A DNA stretch of 43,734 bases from UBA2279 sp034399355 (GCA_034399355.1 JAXMMT010000018.1:1-43734), one strand, 5' to 3'; shown: positions 23,355-32,816, counted from the stretch's first letter. Notes: a model not told the origin generated them from the sequence alone. Program-made: numbers and translations.

Positions 23355-25451
23355 TCAGGCCACCTTGAAGTCGATCCTGCGGTCGCTGGTGTTCACGTCG
23401 AGCAGACGTACCTTGATCCTCTGGCCGAGACGGTAGGTGGTGCCCCTGTTCTCGCCCCACAGCATGAAGCGCTCTGCGTCATAGCGGTAGTAGTCATCAC
23501 TCATCGCCTGAACGTGCACCAGACCCTCGGCCGTATTGTCCAGCTGCACGAACATGCCGAAGCTCGCCACGCCGGTGATAATTCCCTCGAACACCTCGCC
23601 GATGTGATCGGCCATGAGCTGCACGAGCTTCACCTTGGTGGACTGGTCCTCGGCGGACGCCGCCTCACGCTCCATAATCGAGCAGTGTTCTGTCAGCCAC
23701 TCCAACTCGCCCGCCATCGCGGCGGTCGGCTCCTTGTCGAGCGTGCTGTTCAGCTGTGCTCTCAGCAAGCGATGCACGATCAGGTCGGGGTAGCGGCGGA
23801 TGGGGCTCGTGAAGTGCGTGTACGCTTCAGAAGCCAGACCGAAGTGTGGCGCCAGGTAGTTCACGTAGCGGGCTCGCTCGAGAGCGCGCAACATGAGCGA
23901 GTTGATCAGGAGTTCCTCTGGCCGACCCTTGGCGAATGCGATGATCCGCTGGAAGGTCTGCGGACTCGCACCGTGGACGTCTTTGATCGGATAGTCGAAC
24001 TCCTTGAGGATGACCGCAACCTGCGCGAGTGCATCGGGATCGGGATCCTCATGGATGCGGAAGACCATCGGCGCCGACGCCGCAACCATATGCCGGGCGA
24101 CCACCTCGTTGGCGAGGATCATGGCCTCCTCGATCATGTTCGTCGCCACGGTGCGTCGCCGAAGCACCACATCGATCGGCTTGCCGTCTTCATCCAGCTG
24201 TACCTTGGCCTCGACGGTGTCGAAGTCCAGTCCGCCGCGGTTGACGCGTTGCTTGCTCAGCGCATCAGCCACCTTCCGGAACTCGGTGAGAAGGTGCTCG
24301 CTCTCGTCGTCCGGGAAGTCGCCGTTTTCGAGCCACCCCTGCACCTGCTCGTAGTCGAACCGCCGGTCACTACGGATGACCGAGGGGTAGAGTCGGTGCG
24401 CTTCGACACGCGCATTGCGGTCCAGGTTCATCTCGACGGTGAAGCACAATCGCTCCACGCCCGGATTGAGCGAGCAGATCTCATTGGAGAGCTTCTCGGG
24501 CAGCATCGGCAGAACACGGTCAACGAGATAGACGGACGTGGCGCGCTGCACGGCCTCATTGTCGATCGCGCTTCCCCACGCTACATAGTGACTGACGTCT
24601 GCGATGTGGACCCAGAGCCTCCAGCGCCCTTCGACACGCTCCAGAGAAATCGCGTCATCGAAGTCCTTCGCGTCCACCGGGTCGATCGTCACGGTGAACA
24701 GGTCACGGAGGTCTTCGCGCCCGGCTGCAAGCTCGGCAGCTGTGCCCTGCGCAAGCTTGATAGCCGCTTCCTCCACCTCTGGTGGAAACTCCGTGTGAAG
24801 CCCGTGCTCGCGTATGACGATCTCGATATCGACGCCCGGAGCATCCGCCGGGCCCAGAACCTCTTCGATCGCACCCTGCATCGAATCGCGCTGTGTGGCG
24901 TACCGGGTGATGCGAGCAACCACGATGTCGTTCGGTTCCGGCTTCGGGCCAGTATGCGACTTCAGGTCGACGAACAGGTCACCAATGATGCGGGTGTCGG
25001 TCGGAACAACGATGCCAAGTGCCCCATGACGTTCGAAACGTCCGACGACCTGCGTGAGCGAACGCTCAAGGACCTGCACGACCTCACCAGACCGCCCCAT
25101 GTGGTGACGCTTCTGCTCAAGTCGAACCGCGACGGTGTCTCCGTGCATCGCGCCACTGGTGTCCCGTCTGCCGATGTAGATATCACCCGCCGGCGTGGAC
25201 ACGAAGGCGAATCCCCTGCGATTCATAGAAAGCCGTCCAACCGCCAGGTTGCGCTCTTTGAGTGCAATGTAGCGCCCGGCGTGCGCCTCTACGATGCTCC
25301 CCGACCGCAGCAGCTGCTCGAGCACCGAGCGCGCCTTCGCCCCGGTTATACCCTGGCCGTCCCGCTCAAGCGCGGCCTCGATCTCCTCGGCAGTCATCCC
25401 CTTGCCCGCAGCGAAACGGAGTGATTTCATGACGAGTTTGTCAGGTCTCAC
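23355..25451 (-). CDS. rnr: Ribonuclease R
   Basis: Processive 3'-to-5' exoribonuclease of the RNB family that degrades structured RNA and works with tmRNA on non-stop mRNA. The start is a GTG at 25451 (VRPDKLVMKSL) with AAGGGGG just upstream; 698 residues. Domains in order are an N-terminal helix-turn-helix, cold-shock OB domains, the RNB domain with the catalytic acidic cluster DPVDAKDFDDA and VHIADVSHYV, and a C-terminal S1 domain. The lysine-rich tail typical of E. coli RNase R is absent. It is a few kilobases from smpB-ssrA, an ancient and functionally sensible neighbourhood. Confidence 0.95.
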   Translation of the reverse strand: MRPDKLVMKSLRFAAGKGMTAEEIEAALERDGQGITGAKARSVLEQLLRSGSIVEAHAGRYIALKERNLAVGRLSMNRRGFAFVSTPAGDIYIGRRDTSGAMHGDTVAVRLEQKRHHMGRSGEVVQVLERSLTQVVGRFERHGALGIVVPTDTRIIGDLFVDLKSHTGPKPEPNDIVVARITRYATQRDSMQGAIEEVLGPADAPGVDIEIVIREHGLHTEFPPEVEEAAIKLAQGTAAELAAGREDLRDLFTVTIDPVDAKDFDDAISLERVEGRWRLWVHIADVSHYVAWGSAIDNEAVQRATSVYLVDRVLPMLPEKLSNEICSLNPGVERLCFTVEMNLDRNARVEAHRLYPSVIRSDRRFDYEQVQGWLENGDFPDDESEHLLTEFRKVADALSKQRVNRGGLDFDTVEAKVQLDEDGKPIDVVLRRRTVATNMIEEAMILANEVVARHMVAASAPMVFRIHEDPDPDALAQVAVILKEFDYPIKDVHGASPQTFQRIIAFAKGRPEELLINSLMLRALERARYVNYLAPHFGLASEAYTHFTSPIRRYPDLIVHRLLRAQLNSTLDKEPTAAMAGELEWLTEHCSIMEREAASAEDQSTKVKLVQLMADHIGEVFEGIITGVASFGMFVQLDNTAEGLVHVQAMSDDYYRYDAERFMLWGENRGTTYRLGQRIKVRLLDVNTSDRRIDFKVA

Positions 25452-25572
25452 GCGTCCCCCTTGGTCGGCTTCATGACACACAGCGAACACTGCGGAGGTC
25501 CTCGGGGACCGCTTGCGCCAGTGTTAGAATGGCGGTATGGTGCTACCTTACACCTGACCCAGTGGAGAACCC

Positions 25573-25995
25573 ATGGATTCCCATCACAATCTCACACCGT
25601 GCCTGGTCGATACAGGAACTCTCACACACCCTCGCGATATGGTTCGCGCGATGGAGACTGTCGAGGCGCTCGACTACACCTATACCGTGGACTCGGAGCC
25701 AATCTCAGCGGGGCGTGTCGCACTCGTCAAGATCATGGCAGACCCGGAATCGTCCACCATTCTCGTCAACGGCTGCCTGTTCCTCAACGTGATGAGCTTC
25801 ACCTATTTGAACTTCGGCACCGACGAGGACGGCAACTCCCATTTCGAGCTGCATGCCGACGGAGTAGTGCTTCGCATCACCCCGGTCGACGAGCCCGTGA
25901 CCCCCTCGTCCGGCAGACCCATCATCCGACTGATGGAGGACGGCACGTTCGACGCGCAGTCGTTCGTGGCGCTTGACGACGAGGACGAAGAGTAG
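25573..25995 (+). CDS. Small acidic hypothetical protein
   Basis: A 140-residue protein that I do not recognise. The ATG at 25573 is preceded by GTGGAGA at a distance of four bases, and the composition is in keeping with neighbours, so it is likely real. It has no membrane segment. The middle is beta-rich (VALVKIMADPESSTILVNGCLFLNVMSF in parts), and the C-terminus is very acidic (ALDDEDEE). It is divergent from rnr and convergent with the S41 peptidase gene. The start region of both strands is shared between 25452 and 25572, where the plus strand contains TAGAAT at 25525-25530 as a possible -10. Confidence 0.65.
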   Translation: MDSHHNLTPCLVDTGTLTHPRDMVRAMETVEALDYTYTVDSEPISAGRVALVKIMADPESSTILVNGCLFLNVMSFTYLNFGTDEDGNSHFELHADGVVLRITPVDEPVTPSSGRPIIRLMEDGTFDAQSFVALDDEDEE

Positions 25996-26015
25996 CCCAG
26001 TAGCCCCTACTGGGC
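25995..26015. terminator. Bidirectional hairpin between convergent genes
   Basis: A perfect 9-bp stem GCCCAGTAG/CTACTGGGC with a three-base loop. Each arm contains the TAG stop of one gene, so both genes end inside it. There is no U-tract on either side, so termination is uncertain. Confidence 0.5.
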
Positions 26016-27179
26016 GGAGCGAATCAGCTCGACAGCCTTCTTGAGCTGCACGTCTGTCGCCTTGTCGGCCTGATCGGCCAACTCCATCTCCACCGTGACA
26101 TCAGGCTCAAGCCCGACTTTGTCGATAGCGCGCCCTTTGGGTGTGAAGTAGCGTGCGACCGTGAGCTTGACCGCACCTCCGAATGAGAGCGCGTCAATCT
26201 GCTGCACGCTGCCCTTCCCGTAGCTCTTCACGCCGACCAGTTCAGCGCGCCCGTAGTCTTGCAGAGCGCCGGCGACGATCTCGGACGCCGAGGCGCTATT
26301 CTCGTTGATGAGCACCACGAGGGGCAGATTCGTCACGACTTCACCTGCGACCCGGTGAACCTCCTCGTTGCCATCACGGTCCTTGACGGTCACCACGACA
26401 CCGTCTTTGACGAAGAGTGATGTCACGTCCACTGATGAAGCGAGCAGACCACCGGGGTTGTCACGCAAATCGAGTATGAGACCCGTGGCGCCGTCGGACT
26501 CCAGCTGCATGATCGCATCACGCAACGAGTCGGCGGACTTGTCGTTGAACATGTACAGGCGCACGTATCCGATGGACCCGTCCAGCATCTCCAGCTCAGT
26601 GTTCGGCGTCTCGATTTTTGCACGCGTCACCTTGACGATGAACGGATCCAGATCATCGCGGCGGATACCAAGCTCGACGATCGTGCCCTCAGGGCCCCGG
26701 ATGAGCTGAACGACCTCATCGAGATCCCAGGTTTCCTTCTCGAGACCGTCAACGGACGCGATCTGGTCATCGGCCTTCAGGCCAGCCTTCTCGGCAGGCG
26801 TATTGCTCATGACCGAGACGACCGTCGGGATGCCTTCCTTGGCCGTGATGACGATTCCGATCCCGTAGAACTCTCCGCGGTTCTGCTCCTCGAGCATCCC
26901 GTAGTGCTTAGCGTCGAAGTACACAGCATACGGGTCGTCAAGCGACTTGAGCATGCCACTGATTGCCCCGACCGTGATGGACGTGTCGCTGCTCGGCTCA
27001 TAGGCCTGTAACGTGATGATACCGCGCACCTCGCGTACGGCACGCTCGAGCGACGACACCCCCTCCGCCACCTGCGAGGACGTACCCAGACGACCAATGA
27101 CGATACCGCTGCCGAAGGAAACGACCACGAGCGTCGCCGCCACGATGGCGACGATTACCCACTTCAGTATCTTGTTCAT
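26007..27179 (-). CDS. ctp: S41-family carboxy-terminal processing peptidase
   Basis: A 390-residue membrane-anchored protease acting outside the membrane. A single N-terminal transmembrane helix (about 7-29) is followed by a cap region, a PDZ domain (about 100-180, GIGIVITAKEG) and the peptidase core. The catalytic dyad is S297 (ENSASASEIVAGAL) and K322 (KSYGKGSVQ), with Q326 at the position of the third residue in CtpB. It follows ftsX by 3 bp with a short AAGG ribosome-binding site. The ftsE-ftsX-ctp arrangement recurs in Gram-positive bacteria and suggests a link between cell-wall remodelling and division. Its substrate is not known. Confidence 0.93.
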   Translation of the reverse strand: MNKILKWVIVAIVAATLVVVSFGSGIVIGRLGTSSQVAEGVSSLERAVREVRGIITLQAYEPSSDTSITVGAISGMLKSLDDPYAVYFDAKHYGMLEEQNRGEFYGIGIVITAKEGIPTVVSVMSNTPAEKAGLKADDQIASVDGLEKETWDLDEVVQLIRGPEGTIVELGIRRDDLDPFIVKVTRAKIETPNTELEMLDGSIGYVRLYMFNDKSADSLRDAIMQLESDGATGLILDLRDNPGGLLASSVDVTSLFVKDGVVVTVKDRDGNEEVHRVAGEVVTNLPLVVLINENSASASEIVAGALQDYGRAELVGVKSYGKGSVQQIDALSFGGAVKLTVARYFTPKGRAIDKVGLEPDVTVEMELADQADKATDVQLKKAVELIRSAQ

Positions 27180-27182
27180 GAC

Positions 27183-28097
27183 CTAGACCTTGAGGTGGCG
27201 ACGCAGCGCGAACCCGGAGCCCACGATGCCGATGATGATTCCGCTGAACACGAGTATGAGCGAAATCTGTACTGCCGCTGTGCCGGAAATCGAGAAGGGA
27301 AGGAACGGCAGCTGCTCACGCACGACCGGCACAAGATAGAGCTGGGCGAGGCCCAGCGTACCGAGCGCGAGAACCGCGCCGATGAGGCTCTGGATGACGC
27401 CCTCCATCAGGAAAGGCGTGCGAATGAACCAGTTGGACGCGCCAACAAGACGCATGATGCCGATCTCTTTGCGCCTGGCGTAGATGGCCAGCCGAATCGA
27501 GTTGTTGATGAAGATGAGGCTTATGACCGCCAACATGGTTATGAAGACGACGCCGATCGTACGCAAGATTCTCGTAAAGGTGAAGAGCTGGTTCACTATC
27601 TGTTGCCCGTACTTGAGAGACTTCTCGGGGTCTTCGGGTTTGTCCGCGACGTTGGGGAAGGTCGGGTTCGCCTTGATCGTCGCGACAACGTCCATGACGT
27701 TGCGCGGGTCATCAAGATCGACGTCGAGCGACGCAGGCAGCGGGTTCACCTCAAGCTGATCCACGATCTCGGGGCTGTCCTCCATCGTCTTCTTGAACTC
27801 CTCGAGCGCCTCCTCTTTGGAGGTGTATTTAACGTTCTTGACGCGCTCATCTTTGAGCAGCACGCCCTGCAAAGACTCGATATCTTCCGGAGCAGCGCCG
27901 TCCTTGAGGAAAATGCGGATACTTACCTTGTCCTCAACCGACTGGACGATGTTGTTGACGATGACGCTCGACCCGACGGACGCGCCGACAAGCAGGAGCG
28001 AGAGATAGATCGTGATGACGGCGCCGAGACTCATCACCCAGTTTCGGCGGAAGCTGACGAGCGACTCGCGTATGAAGTAGCCGACGTTAATCGCCAT
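27183..28097 (-). CDS. ftsX: Cell division permease-like protein FtsX
   Basis: A 304-residue integral membrane partner of FtsE that activates peptidoglycan hydrolases during division. The ATG at 28097 (MAINVGYFIRESLVSFRRNW) has GAGGAG nine bases upstream and overlaps the end of ftsE by 11 bp. The layout is one N-terminal membrane helix (about 22-45), a large extracellular domain (about 50-170), and three further helices. The cytoplasmic coupling motif MRLVGASNWFIRTPF is intact. The longer frame upstream is not supported. No M23 peptidase gene follows; the S41 peptidase does. Confidence 0.96.
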   Translation of the reverse strand: MAINVGYFIRESLVSFRRNWVMSLGAVITIYLSLLLVGASVGSSVIVNNIVQSVEDKVSIRIFLKDGAAPEDIESLQGVLLKDERVKNVKYTSKEEALEEFKKTMEDSPEIVDQLEVNPLPASLDVDLDDPRNVMDVVATIKANPTFPNVADKPEDPEKSLKYGQQIVNQLFTFTRILRTIGVVFITMLAVISLIFINNSIRLAIYARRKEIGIMRLVGASNWFIRTPFLMEGVIQSLIGAVLALGTLGLAQLYLVPVVREQLPFLPFSISGTAAVQISLILVFSGIIIGIVGSGFALRRHLKV

Positions 28098-28776
28098 AGC
28101 CGTACACTCCTCGTGACTGGTCGCGGATGATGCGGCCGCCCTCGAGGGCGATAACACGTTTGCGCATGGAGTCGACCATCTCGCGGTCGTGCGTTGCGAT
28201 GAGCACCGTGGTGCCGGTCTTGTTGATACGCGACAGCAGGCTCATGATGCCAAGCGATGTGGCGGGGTCGAGATTGCCCGTAGGCTCGTCGGCCAGCAGG
28301 AGCGGCGGGCGGTTCACGAACGCGCGCGCGATCGAGACGCGTTGCTGCTCGCCTCCGGACAGTTCATCGGGGTAGCTCTCGATCTTGTCCTCGAGCCCGA
28401 CAAGGCGCAGCACTTCCGGTACCTGAGTGCGAATCACGTGCTTGCTGCGGCCGATGACCTCCAGCGCGAACGCGACGTTTTCGTACGTGGTCTTGTTCGG
28501 CAACAGCTTGAAGTCCTGGAAGACGCAGCCGATGTTTCGGCGCAGAAACGGTACTTTCCAGTTGTGCATCTTGCCCAGATCCTGGCCGGCGACAGCAATC
28601 GTACCGGTCGTCGGCAAGATCTCACGCAACATCAGCTTGATGAACGTGGACTTGCCCGAACCTGAGGGTCCAACGAGAAAGACGAACGCACCCTGCTCGA
28701 TCTCGACGCTCACATCGGCCAGCGCAGGGGGCTTGTCTGGAACGTAACTCTTACTAACGTCCCGCATCGATATCAT
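28087..28776 (-). CDS. ftsE: Cell division ATP-binding protein FtsE
   Basis: ABC-type ATPase that works with FtsX at the division site. The 229 residues carry Walker A GPSGSGKST (36-44), Q-loop VFQDFKLLPN, signature LSGGEQQR (139-146), Walker B LLLADEP (158-164) and the ATHD switch histidine. GGAG lies six bases before the ATG (MISMRDVSKSY). It overlaps ftsX by 11 bp, consistent with translational coupling. A TAGAAT box on the minus strand upstream in the 143-bp gap is a candidate -10 for this operon. Confidence 0.97.
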   Translation of the reverse strand: MISMRDVSKSYVPDKPPALADVSVEIEQGAFVFLVGPSGSGKSTFIKLMLREILPTTGTIAVAGQDLGKMHNWKVPFLRRNIGCVFQDFKLLPNKTTYENVAFALEVIGRSKHVIRTQVPEVLRLVGLEDKIESYPDELSGGEQQRVSIARAFVNRPPLLLADEPTGNLDPATSLGIMSLLSRINKTGTTVLIATHDREMVDSMRKRVIALEGGRIIRDQSRGVYGYGD

Positions 28777-28919
28777 GGGTGCTCCATCTCATTCTGCGAT
28801 TCCCGCGACATTCTATCAGAACGCAGCGTGAATCTCGCGCTCCGAGAGGCCAATCGGCCACTTCTCCACACGAACTCCAGAAGTCGCAGGCGTGCGGTAT
28901 GTGCATCGCAGGACGACTG

Positions 28920-29849
28920 CTAGCCAAGCAGCTCTCGTGCCGCCCTGACGATATCAGACGCAGTCAGACCGAAATACGTCATGAGTTCCTCGGGCTCGCC
29001 GGAAGTCCCGAACACGTCCTTGACGCCCACTCGGCGCATGGGCGCGGGGTAGGCCTCACCGAGGAGCTCGGCGACAGCCGAGCCCAGACCGCCGATGACC
29101 GAGTGCTCCTCGCAGGTCACGACACGACCCGTCTTGCGTACCGAGGCGACCAGTGTCTCACTGTCGATAGGCTTGATGCTCGCGACATCGATCACCTCTG
29201 CCGAGAAACCCTCGCTCGCAAGCAAGTCGGCAGCTTTCAGTGCCTCGGCGACCATGACACCGCATGCAGCAAGCGTGACGTCGCTCCCCTCACGCAGCAC
29301 ATACGCTTTACCGAGTTCCAGTTCGAAATCCGCGTCATAGACCTTCGGCACGCCAACACGGCCGAGGCGCACATAGAACGGGCCCGGCGTCTGGGCCGCC
29401 ACGCGCAATGCGCTCTTGGCGGAGTTGTAGTCAGCGGGCACGAGCACGCGCATGCCCGGGAGTACGCGCATGAGCGCGAGGTCCTCGACCATCTGGTGAC
29501 TGCCGCCGTCAGGGCCGACAGTGATGCCCGAGTGGGTGGGCGCGAGCTTCACGTTCAGACCCGAGTAGCAGACCGTGTTGCGCACCTGGTCGTAGGCTCG
29601 CCCGGTCGCAAACACCGCGAACGAGCCCGTGAACGCGATCTTGCCCGCAACGGCAAGGCCGGCGGCGACGTCGACCATGTTCGCCTCGGCGATACCAGCG
29701 TTGAAGAAGCGATCGGGATGCGCGGCTTGGAATGTGGCAGTCGTTGTGGACTTCGAGAGGTCAGCCTCAACGGCGACAACGTCGAAACCGTCCGCCACGA
29801 GCTCATTGAGGGTCTCGCCGAAGGCGGCCCTGGTCGCTTTGTCACCCAC
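28920..29849 (-). CDS. Transketolase, C-terminal subunit
   Basis: The 309-residue half carrying the pyrimidine-binding and C-terminal domains of a two-subunit transketolase. Marks are DLSKST, the catalytic glutamate region FNAGIAEANMVDVAAGLA, the THSGITVGPDGGSHQMVED block and a transketolase C-terminal domain. It starts at GTG 29849, overlapping the end of the N-terminal subunit by 8 bp. Split transketolases are common in anaerobic bacteria and archaea and act in the non-oxidative pentose phosphate pathway, moving two-carbon units between sugar phosphates. A DXP synthase is unlikely since that is a single long chain. Confidence 0.94.
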   Translation of the reverse strand: MGDKATRAAFGETLNELVADGFDVVAVEADLSKSTTTATFQAAHPDRFFNAGIAEANMVDVAAGLAVAGKIAFTGSFAVFATGRAYDQVRNTVCYSGLNVKLAPTHSGITVGPDGGSHQMVEDLALMRVLPGMRVLVPADYNSAKSALRVAAQTPGPFYVRLGRVGVPKVYDADFELELGKAYVLREGSDVTLAACGVMVAEALKAADLLASEGFSAEVIDVASIKPIDSETLVASVRKTGRVVTCEEHSVIGGLGSAVAELLGEAYPAPMRRVGVKDVFGTSGEPEELMTYFGLTASDIVRAARELLG

Positions 29850-30699
29850 GTGCGGCCTCCTTCTCGAGCGCGGCGGTCAGCTCGGCCACCGCACGTTCGG
29901 TCTCATCGGCGTTCGGCGCCTTGCCATGCCATTCGGCGTTGTTCTCCATGAACGACACGCCCTTGCCCTTGACGGTGCGGCATACGATCACGACGGGAAC
30001 GCCACCCCCGAGCGCTGCCTCAGCAGTTTCGAACGCACGCAAGAGGCCCTCGACATCGTGCCCGTCTGCACTAATGACCTTCCAGCCGAAGGCACTGAAC
30101 TTCGCCTCAACATCGCCGAGACACATGACATCGCTGCATGCGCCGTCGATCTGCAAGCCGTTGTGGTCGACGATGGCGATGAGGTTGTCCACGCTGTGGT
30201 GCGACGCGAACATCGCCGCCTCCCAGACCTGACCTTCCTGCAGCTCGCCATCGCCGAGCAGACAGAACACACGGGACGCGCTGCCGTCGAGCCTGAGACC
30301 GAGCGCGATACCGTTCGCAATGGAAAGGCCCTGGCCGAGCGAACCCGTCGAGACCTCTACCCCGGGCACCTTCTTGCTGTCGGGGTGACCCTGCAGAATC
30401 GAACCGAGCTTGCGCAGCGTGTGAAGATGCTCCCGGCCGAAGTAGCCGGCCTCGGCCAGTGCCGTGTAGAGTACGGGAGCTGCGTGACCCTTGCTGAGTA
30501 CGAACCGGTCGCGTTCCGGCCAATCGGGGCGCGCGGGGTCATGCCTCATGACGCCGAAGTACAGCGTCGCCACGATGTCGGCCGCAGAGAGCGAGCCGCC
30601 GGGGTGCCCCGACCCCGCCTCGGCGATCATCTCGACGATGTCGAGACGCATGCGGGCCGCCTTCGAACGGATGGCCCACACGTCTGGTGCGTTTGCCAT
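29842..30699 (-). CDS. Transketolase, N-terminal subunit
   Basis: The 285-residue half carrying the thiamine diphosphate-binding domain. I use the ATG at 30699 (MANAPDVWAIRSKA), with CGGAG seven bases upstream; the 16 extra residues of the longer frame run into the yitT-like gene. Marks are GSGHPGGSLSAADI, DRFVLSKGHAAPVLY, STGSLGQGLSIANGIA and the thiamine-diphosphate motif GDGELQEGQVWEA ending in DHNGLQIDG. It lies directly after the YitT-family gene and overlaps the C-terminal subunit, so the three are probably one transcript. It must pair with the product of 28920-29849. Confidence 0.94.
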   Translation of the reverse strand: MANAPDVWAIRSKAARMRLDIVEMIAEAGSGHPGGSLSAADIVATLYFGVMRHDPARPDWPERDRFVLSKGHAAPVLYTALAEAGYFGREHLHTLRKLGSILQGHPDSKKVPGVEVSTGSLGQGLSIANGIALGLRLDGSASRVFCLLGDGELQEGQVWEAAMFASHHSVDNLIAIVDHNGLQIDGACSDVMCLGDVEAKFSAFGWKVISADGHDVEGLLRAFETAEAALGGGVPVVIVCRTVKGKGVSFMENNAEWHGKAPNADETERAVAELTAALEKEAARG

Positions 30700-30700
30700 G

Positions 30701-31612
30701 CTAGACTCCGATCTCTTTGAATCCTTCGCCCAACGCTTCGTGTACATCGGAGATTATCAGGAACGCCGAGGGGTCGACCGCATGCACGATCGCCTTGAGT
30801 GCATCCAACTCCTTGCGCGAGACAACCGTGAACACGACCTCTCGCTCCTCGCCGGAGTACAGACCTCGTCCCGCAAGACCGGTCGCACCCCGCCCGAGCC
30901 CGTTTAGTATCGCATCTGCGATTCGTTGTGACTCGGCGGATATCACATACGCCGCCTTGTCGACCGTGAGTCCCTGCTGCACGACATCGATAACCGACCC
31001 GTTGATGAACACCGCGACCGCACCGTAGAGCGCAAGGTCGGGACCGAACGCGAACGCAGCACACACAATGACGACCGCATCAGTCAGTAACATGAGTTGC
31101 CCGATGCTGAGATTCACGCTGTTGGTCAGCAGCTGCGCCACTATGTCGGTGCCGCCAGTGTTGCCGCGGGCCTTGAAGACGAGCCCCATGCCGATACCGG
31201 TCACTGCGCCACCGTACAGCACGGCGAGCAACAGGTCATGTGCAGCAAGATGTGGAGTGAACGGAGCGAGCAGGTCGATGGCAACAGAGAGCGCGACCGT
31301 GCCGTAGATCGTCTTCGCGCCGTAGTGCCAGCCACGGACCTTGATCGCGATTGCGAGGAGGACCGCGTTCATCGCCAGCATCTGCACGCCGATCGGAAGC
31401 TGTACCGCACCATCGGTCGCATCGCGGATGACGTAGAAGAGTACCGTCGCCAAACCGGAGACGCCGCCTGCCGCAATCTTGTTGGGGATCAGAAACGCGT
31501 TGAATCCCCACGCCGTGATCACGACGCCGGCGGTTATGAGCAGGTAGTCGCGCACGCGCCGGTGCTTCAGCACCGCCCGCGGGTCGACCTTGGTAAGCAC
31601 GCGCCTCATCAT
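30701..31612 (-). CDS. YitT-family membrane protein
   Basis: A 303-residue membrane protein with about five or six hydrophobic helices (duplicated YitT/DUF161 region) followed by a cytoplasmic DUF2179-type domain (about 215-295; EVVFTVVSRKELDALKAIVHAVD). Marks are NAFLIPNKIAAGGVSGLATVL and VFKARGNTGGTDIVAQLL in parts. I use ATG 31612; a GTG three codons upstream is as likely, because GGGAGG lies between three and twelve bases away from the two candidates. The transport substrate is not known. It stops one base before the transketolase start, in the same transcript. Confidence 0.85.
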   Translation of the reverse strand: MMRRVLTKVDPRAVLKHRRVRDYLLITAGVVITAWGFNAFLIPNKIAAGGVSGLATVLFYVIRDATDGAVQLPIGVQMLAMNAVLLAIAIKVRGWHYGAKTIYGTVALSVAIDLLAPFTPHLAAHDLLLAVLYGGAVTGIGMGLVFKARGNTGGTDIVAQLLTNSVNLSIGQLMLLTDAVVIVCAAFAFGPDLALYGAVAVFINGSVIDVVQQGLTVDKAAYVISAESQRIADAILNGLGRGATGLAGRGLYSGEEREVVFTVVSRKELDALKAIVHAVDPSAFLIISDVHEALGEGFKEIGV

Positions 31613-31685
31613 GACTGCCACTTCCCTCCCGCATCCAGGAGCGGACGTTCACGCTTGCCGAGAAGATACACAAGCACCGAAGGCA

Positions 31686-32816
31686 TTAGCTGCTGCCTCC
31701 CACCGACGCCGCCGTCTCGCTCCCAACGCGCCAGCGATGGTAGCCAAGCACGAACTCCTCGAGATCACCGCCGAGAACAGCGTCCACGTTGCCGGTCTCC
31801 ACGTCCGTGCGGTGGTCTTTGACCATCTGGTACGGGTAGAGCACGTAGCTGCGTATCTGGCTGCCGAAGGAAATGTCCTTCTTCTCGCCACGAAGCGCCT
31901 CCATCTCGACCCGGCGCTTCTCGGCGGCAAGTTCGTACAGGCGTGAGCGGAGGATCTTCATCGCCGTAGCGCGGTTCTTGAGCTGGCTCTTCTCGTTTTG
32001 GCAGGTAACGACCAAGCCAGAGGGGGCATGCGTGATGCGTACCGCCGAGTCGGTCGTGTTGACCGACTGCCCACCGGGACCCGAGGAGCGATACACGTCG
32101 ATGCGCAGGTCTTCGTCGCGAATCTCGACCTCGATCTCATCGGGGAGCAACGGGAGCACTTCGATGCGTGCGAACGTCGTCTGCCGGCGCTTCTTCTCGT
32201 CGGTCGGGCTGATACGCACAAGGCGATGAACGCCGTCTTCCGATTGCAGCATGCCGTATGCGTCTTTGCCATGCACCGTGAACACAGCGCGATCAATGCC
32301 GAGTTCGACTCCGGTCGGCGCGTCATGTACGTCGATCTTCCACTTCTTGGACGCAGCGTACTTGGTGAGCATCTTCAGCAGCATCTCAGCCCAGTCCTGA
32401 GCCTCCAGCCCACCCTGGCCAGGGTTGATCGTGACAATCGCATCGCCGTGGTCGAACTCCCCGGTGAACCAGGTGGAGACTTCGAGACCATTGATGCGCT
32501 TGCCGAGTGCCTTGAGTGTGGCCGAGGTCTCCGCAGCGAGGTCCTCGTCCTCCTCGGCAACGGCAAGCTCATTGGCGACCTCGAGGTCCTCGAGGTCGGT
32601 GACGATCGTCCCATACGCGTTGATCTCGTCGCGAAGTTCAGCCGCCTTGGCCATCACGGACTGTGCGCGACTCTGATCGTCCCAGAAGCCCGGTTCGGCG
32701 GCTTGCGCTTCCAGAGCAGCGACGTCATCGCGTTTGGCGTCCAGGTGCAGGTACTCGCCGATGCGCTGTACGCACTCTCGAATGGAAACTATCTGTTCGG
32801 TGCGATCTTCAATCAT
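31686..32816 (-). CDS. prfB: Peptide chain release factor 2 with unusual SPT tripeptide
   Basis: Class I release factor of 376 residues, acting on UGA/UAA stops. The ATG at 32816 (MIEDRTEQIVSIREC) starts at the normal position. There is no in-frame UGA and no programmed frameshift site near codon 25. GGQ is at 248-250 (SSGPGGQSVN). The position that is SPF in E. coli RF2 (205-207) reads SPT here (203-205, VRISPTDEKKRR), confirmed from the nucleotides. Threonine at the third place is what RF1 has in PxT, so the motif is a hybrid. Elsewhere it is RF2-like (GWFTGEFD-like and DWAEMLLKML). It follows secA by 61 bp, as in many Gram-positive genomes. Ribosome-binding site is weak. Confidence 0.93.
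   Translation of the reverse strand: MIEDRTEQIVSIRECVQRIGEYLHLDAKRDDVAALEAQAAEPGFWDDQSRAQSVMAKAAELRDEINAYGTIVTDLEDLEVANELAVAEEDEDLAAETSATLKALGKRINGLEVSTWFTGEFDHGDAIVTINPGQGGLEAQDWAEMLLKMLTKYAASKKWKIDVHDAPTGVELGIDRAVFTVHGKDAYGMLQSEDGVHRLVRISPTDEKKRRQTTFARIEVLPLLPDEIEVEIRDEDLRIDVYRSSGPGGQSVNTTDSAVRITHAPSGLVVTCQNEKSQLKNRATAMKILRSRLYELAAEKRRVEMEALRGEKKDISFGSQIRSYVLYPYQMVKDHRTDVETGNVDAVLGGDLEEFVLGYHRWRVGSETAASVGGSS

Noticed and set aside
23514..25424. 636-codon plus-strand frame
   Set aside because: Entirely antisense to rnr, which has all its family motifs.
32740..32816. Programmed +1 frameshift in prfB
   Set aside because: The frame is continuous through the usual frameshift position, with no UGA or CUU-UGA-like site.
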